Source: Nostocaceae cyanobacterium (GTDB lineage: Bacteria > Cyanobacteriota > Cyanobacteriia > Cyanobacteriales > Nostocaceae). From it: a stretch of DNA of 54,493 bases. Below the pieces are notes generated by a model. That model saw nothing but the letters and a program-made list of their open reading frames with translations, was not told the DNA's origin and ran no database searches. A program made the translations under genes and the position numbers. Positions 52,132 through 54,493 of the stretch are shown one piece after another. Location: assembly GCA_030065825.1 (NCBI GenBank), contig JASJCY010000016.1, forward strand, positions 1 to 54,493, read 5' to 3'. The stretch's first letter is position 1, and the number at the start of each line of letters is the position of its first letter.

Positions 52132-52685
52132 ATGACATTATTTTCACTCACTTTAATTCTTCCTACTTTGTTTCTTGCTTACTCCAACTATGCAAATGAT
52201 AATTTTAAAGGAGTAGCGATGCTACCGGGTATAGGACTTACGCAACTGGCATATTATTTTGCTCATAGTAAAGGATTTATCGCTTATTTTGGCACTAAAG
52301 TGCCCACTACAAACTTAAATTTTACTTTTGTTTGTCACACTTGCGTAAGTCCTATGGTAGTAACACTACTAACTACAAAGTAGCAATTTATTGGACAACT
52401 CTCACAATTTTTGCTGGTTCAGTGTCCTCGATTTTTCTTGCGCGAACCCTGATGAAAAATTTCTCAGGCAAGGGATTGGTGCCAGATATAATTGCTGATG
52501 CAACAGACTTTCATATACTAGTTGGTATTGGTGCAGCTGTGACGGTTATTATTGCCACATTTATAGGATTTCTCATTTCCACTACTCACGATTTAACAGG
52601 TGCTTTGCTTGGTGCCGGAGGAGTATTAATTGATATTTTATTTCCTTACCTTCTCCGAAATTTAAAGATTCATCAATGTAAATAA
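52132..52685 (+). pseudogene. PiT-family phosphate transporter remnant split by a MITE
   Basis: Two frames of one gene. SLTLILPTLFLAYSNYANDN followed by FKGVAMLPG is in the first (52132-52230). GSNTTNYKVAIYWTTLTIFAG, then KNFSGKGLVPDIIADATDFH and LISTTHDLTGALLGAGGVL, is in the second (from 52356). These are the N-terminal half of an inorganic phosphate transporter of the PiT family. Removing the 125-bp element at 52231-52355 and one GGT restores a continuous frame. The gene also ends early (about 150 codons against some 400), so it was truncated as well. Its position between arsM and arsS is notable because arsenate enters through phosphate transporters. Confidence 0.85.
52231..52355. mobile_element. 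125-bp MITE with ATAGGACTTACGCA ends in PiT gene
   Basis: The terminal inverted repeats ATAGGACTTACGCA and TGCGTAAGTCCTAT are perfect over 14 bp. The element is flanked by GGT on both sides, consistent with a 3-bp target duplication. It has no ORF, so it must have been moved by a transposase encoded elsewhere. Insertion plus duplication is 128 bp and shifts the host frame, as observed. Confidence 0.88.
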
Positions 52686-52714
52686 TATTTGATATTTTCA
52701 GGAAGTTGTAAACC

Positions 52715-53713
52715 ATGCGAACAAAATCAATTAATCCAGAAGTTACACCATTTAAAAATAAGCTATATTCACCGTTAATTAAACAAAAAATTAAGGTTTT
52801 GCAAATAAATCTGGGTAAGCGCTGTAATCTTGCTTGTAACCATTGTCATGTAGAAGCAGGATCAAAACGTACAGAAGAATTATCTCCGGAAGTTTGCCAA
52901 CAATTGATTGAGTTAATTTACAAATTTCCCCAAATTCAAATTGTTGATTTGACTGGTGGTGCCCCAGAAATGAATTATGGATTTAAGCCATTAGTAGAAA
53001 CTGCAAGAATAAATGGTAAACAGGTAATAGTTAGGTCAAATTTGACTATTTATTTTGTAGAGGGTTTTGATTATTTACCAGCATATTTTGCTAAACATAA
53101 AATTCGGGTGGTTGCTTCCCTTCCTTGCTATTTAGCAGATAATGTCGATAAAATGCGCGGTTCTGGAGTATTTGATGCTTCGATAAAAGCACTACAATGG
53201 TTAAATAAATTAGGTTATGGTCAAGAGTCGGATTTAATTTTAGATTTGGTTTATAACCCCCAGTTACCTAAAAGTGAGAATTTTTTCCTCGCACCCGACC
53301 AAGTAAAATTAGAACAAGATTACAAAAGGTTTCTGCAAGATAAGTTTGGTATTATTTTCAATAATTTATTTACCATCACTAACTTGCCCGTTGGTCGGAC
53401 TAAAATGTATTTAGAACGTCAAAAATTATATGCTCCCTATTTACATTTTTTGGAGTCAAATTTTAATCCAGGTACACTGGGACATTTAATGTGTCGAGAT
53501 GAACTATCTATAGATTATCTCGGTAATGTCTATGATTGTGACTTTAACCAGATGATGAATTTACCTGCAAAAACTTCTGATGATGAAATCCTTACAGTTA
53601 GCAAGTTGTTAGCAAATGGGAGTTTAGACGTAATTTCAGAAGTACAAACCGCTGCTTATTGTTACGGTTGCACTGCTGGTAGCGGTTCCAGTTGTGGTGG
53701 TGCTTTGGTTTAG
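52715..53713 (+). CDS. arsS: Arsenosugar biosynthesis radical SAM protein
   Basis: 332 residues. Radical SAM cluster motif C37-x3-C41-x2-C44 (KRCNLACNHCHVEAG), then DLTGGAPEMNYGFK and VRSNLTIY, and the DUF3641-type C-terminal half with cysteines in LMCRDELSIDYLGNVYDCDF and CYGCTAGSGSSCGG. ArsS adds the deoxyadenosyl group to dimethylated arsenic made by ArsM. It is the second gene of the arsenosugar pair here. The ATG at 52715 lies 30 bp after the transporter remnant, with AGGAAG at an acceptable distance. Confidence 0.95.
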   Translation: MRTKSINPEVTPFKNKLYSPLIKQKIKVLQINLGKRCNLACNHCHVEAGSKRTEELSPEVCQQLIELIYKFPQIQIVDLTGGAPEMNYGFKPLVETARINGKQVIVRSNLTIYFVEGFDYLPAYFAKHKIRVVASLPCYLADNVDKMRGSGVFDASIKALQWLNKLGYGQESDLILDLVYNPQLPKSENFFLAPDQVKLEQDYKRFLQDKFGIIFNNLFTITNLPVGRTKMYLERQKLYAPYLHFLESNFNPGTLGHLMCRDELSIDYLGNVYDCDFNQMMNLPAKTSDDEILTVSKLLANGSLDVISEVQTAAYCYGCTAGSGSSCGGALV

Positions 53714-53855
53714 GTTTGTCATTTCTCATTGGTAAGGATTTCAGGGTAATTTATGTTTTTTGATATGGTTATGTTTATTTCCGCTGACTTACTTACTTTG
53801 TTACCAAAACTGTTACGAGATGTCATACATTTTAAATTTAGTCTATGATGTAAAT
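53714..53855. other. Spacer with dispersed 65-bp repeat, copy 2
   Basis: The sequence from 53732 to 53796 matches 8832-8896 and is also preceded by GTCATTTCTCATTGG. A TATGAT -10 box at 53844-53849 leads into the first small RNA. Confidence 0.7.
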
Positions 53856-53914
53856 AGTTAAGTCTCCTCACACCACACTAAAAACCGTGGGTTTTACAAT
53901 TCCACGGTTTTTTT
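53856..53914 (+). ncRNA. Yfr1-like small RNA, copy 1
   Basis: A TATGAT box at 53844-53849 predicts a start near 53856. The transcript would carry TAGTTAAGTCTCCTCACACC (CTCCTCACACC at 53864-53874), the single-stranded seed motif of cyanobacterial Yfr1 (canonical ACUCCUCACAC). It then has ACACTAAAA and an intrinsic terminator with stem AACCGTGG/CCACGGTT (53883-53909) and T-run to 53914. The length is about 59 nt. Yfr1 is known as a short, abundant sRNA that base-pairs with porin mRNAs. The usual 5' hairpin is not obvious here. Confidence 0.72.
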
Positions 53915-54004
53915 CTCAGAATTCAGATTGCTATTAATTACCAAAGTTTTGTTAAAAAAAATTTTATGAGTGCAATTTTATAAATTTATGGTTATGATTA
54001 TATA

Positions 54005-54063
54005 TAGTTAAGCTCCTCACACCACACTAAAAGCCGTGAAACTATGTCTTTCACGGTTTTTTT
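54005..54063 (+). ncRNA. Yfr1-like small RNA, copy 2
   Basis: A second TATGAT box (53993-53998) is followed, at the same spacing as copy 1, by TAGTTAAGCTCCTCACACCA (seed CTCCTCACACC at 54013-54023), then CACTAAAA and a terminator stem CCGTGAAA/TTTCACGG (54034-54056) with T-run to 54063. Promoter, seed and terminator layout are the same as copy 1, but the stem sequence differs with compensating changes, which supports conserved structure. The start-to-start distance is about 149 bp. Confidence 0.72.
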
Positions 54064-54493
54064 CTGTTTTTGTTACCCCCCTACCCTCACCTGAACCTCC
54101 GTGGTTTGGGAAGCAGAATTTTATAGTGACATTAATATCAATAAAGCATGACATTAATGTTGTCAGGAAATCAGCATAAAAAAAATCGCAGGGTAACCCA
54201 ACGAATACTCTCATTATAGCAAAAAATCTACTGCTGTAAACCTTTAATTTTCATGGCGTCGAAATGAAAATGATTCCCTTTCCTCGTAACATTTTGGCAA
54301 CTAAAGACCATTTTTATAATTTTAATGAAAATTTATAATCAAAGTCGGGAATCAATATGAGATTTTTTTCCCATTTTATTTGCGATCGCCACTTCAATAG
54401 TGAAACCACTTGGGTTAGGGGTTAGATTTTTATAGTTATATCGATATCAAGAAACAATGACATCCACAATGTCAGGAAATCATCATAAAAAAA
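54064..54493. other. Right-edge region with a pair of direct repeats
   Basis: No gene is seen. Two related blocks, TTTATAGTGACATTAATATC...GTCAGGAAATCAGCATAAAA (54120-54187) and TTATAGTTATATCGATATCA...GTCAGGAAATCATCATAAAA (54428-54493), lie about 308 bp apart; the second runs to the window edge. A HIP1-like GCGATCGCC is at 54383-54391. An open frame antisense to the second small RNA has no support. Confidence 0.5.

Noticed and set aside
52132-52383. Two separate small membrane-protein genes at 52132-52383 and 52332-52685
   Set aside because: Together they make one PiT-family sequence; the overlap region is the inserted MITE.
54017-54214. 65-codon minus-strand frame
   Set aside because: It is antisense to the second Yfr1-like RNA terminator and has no recognisable features.

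Overview
The window looks like a chromosomal segment of a filamentous, probably heterocyst-forming (Nostocales-type) cyanobacterium. The reasons are: AT-rich DNA with many HIP1 octamers (GCGATCGC); many short tandem heptamer and nonamer repeats (TAATAAG, AATTACC, TAATTCC, CCCTCTTCC types) between genes; dispersed palindromes built on AAACCGGGTTT and GTAGGGTGCGTTA; a tandem pair of Yfr1-like small RNAs; and cyanobacterial forms of ThiE, ArsM/ArsS and DUF2997. No rRNA, tRNA, CRISPR array or intact transposase was recognised. The genus is inferred, not proven.

Layout. 0.8-5.3 kb: Uma2-type nuclease, glycosyltransferase, and a translationally coupled DUF4209 (RNxxxHG) / PIN pair. 5.4-8.7 kb: cupin, isochorismatase-like hydrolase and TRZ/ATZ-type amidohydrolase, interrupted by an array of eight palindromic elements. 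9.5-23.4 kb: the most notable region, an expanded version of the poorly understood STM4011-STM4015 cassette known by name from Salmonella. It holds seven leucine-rich-repeat (LRR) paralogs (five intact, two broken), an ATP-grasp protein, a sulfatase/phosphatase-fold hydrolase, a HemN-like radical SAM protein and a second radical SAM protein with a Cys-rich C-terminus, plus a four-helix-bundle gene. 23.5-26.4 kb: DUF2997 protein, a membrane-anchored GrpE-like protein and an Hsp70. 27-30 kb: a toxin/immunity island (RelE-like gene with a nonsense codon plus Panacea antitoxin, MazF pair, HicB-like gene, papain-fold toxin with probable immunity protein). 30-37.6 kb: alaS, a CopZ-like protein, a diguanylate cyclase, an AAA-less M41-like protease and a long repeat-rich spacer. 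37.6-42.5 kb: a four-gene GldA/F/G-like ABC operon on the minus strand. 43-48 kb: two DUF1565 proteins, one with six SLH repeats and one with a C-terminal SPOR-like domain. 48.4-50.7 kb: thiE, thiS, aroK. 51-53.7 kb: arsM and arsS of arsenosugar synthesis, with a phosphate-transporter remnant between them that is broken by a 125-bp MITE. 53.8-54.1 kb: two Yfr1-like small RNAs.

How it may work together. In the STM401x region the LRR proteins share a near-constant N-terminal block (DAVLGG...VLGGIEGVK) and, despite divergent LRR bodies, a short C-terminal signature (RY-x-[ST/A]-[VL]-x-E). With two radical SAM enzymes, an ATP-grasp enzyme and a hydrolase alongside, the simplest hypothesis is that the LRR proteins are substrates or carriers modified at their tails. 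This is inference; the chemistry is not known from the sequence. Tandem duplication with identical 87-bp spacers and two decaying copies show that the LRR family is actively turning over. Repeats and MITEs have repeatedly altered gene ends: the ATP-grasp and AroK C-termini, the tail of the last LRR copy, and the phosphate transporter.
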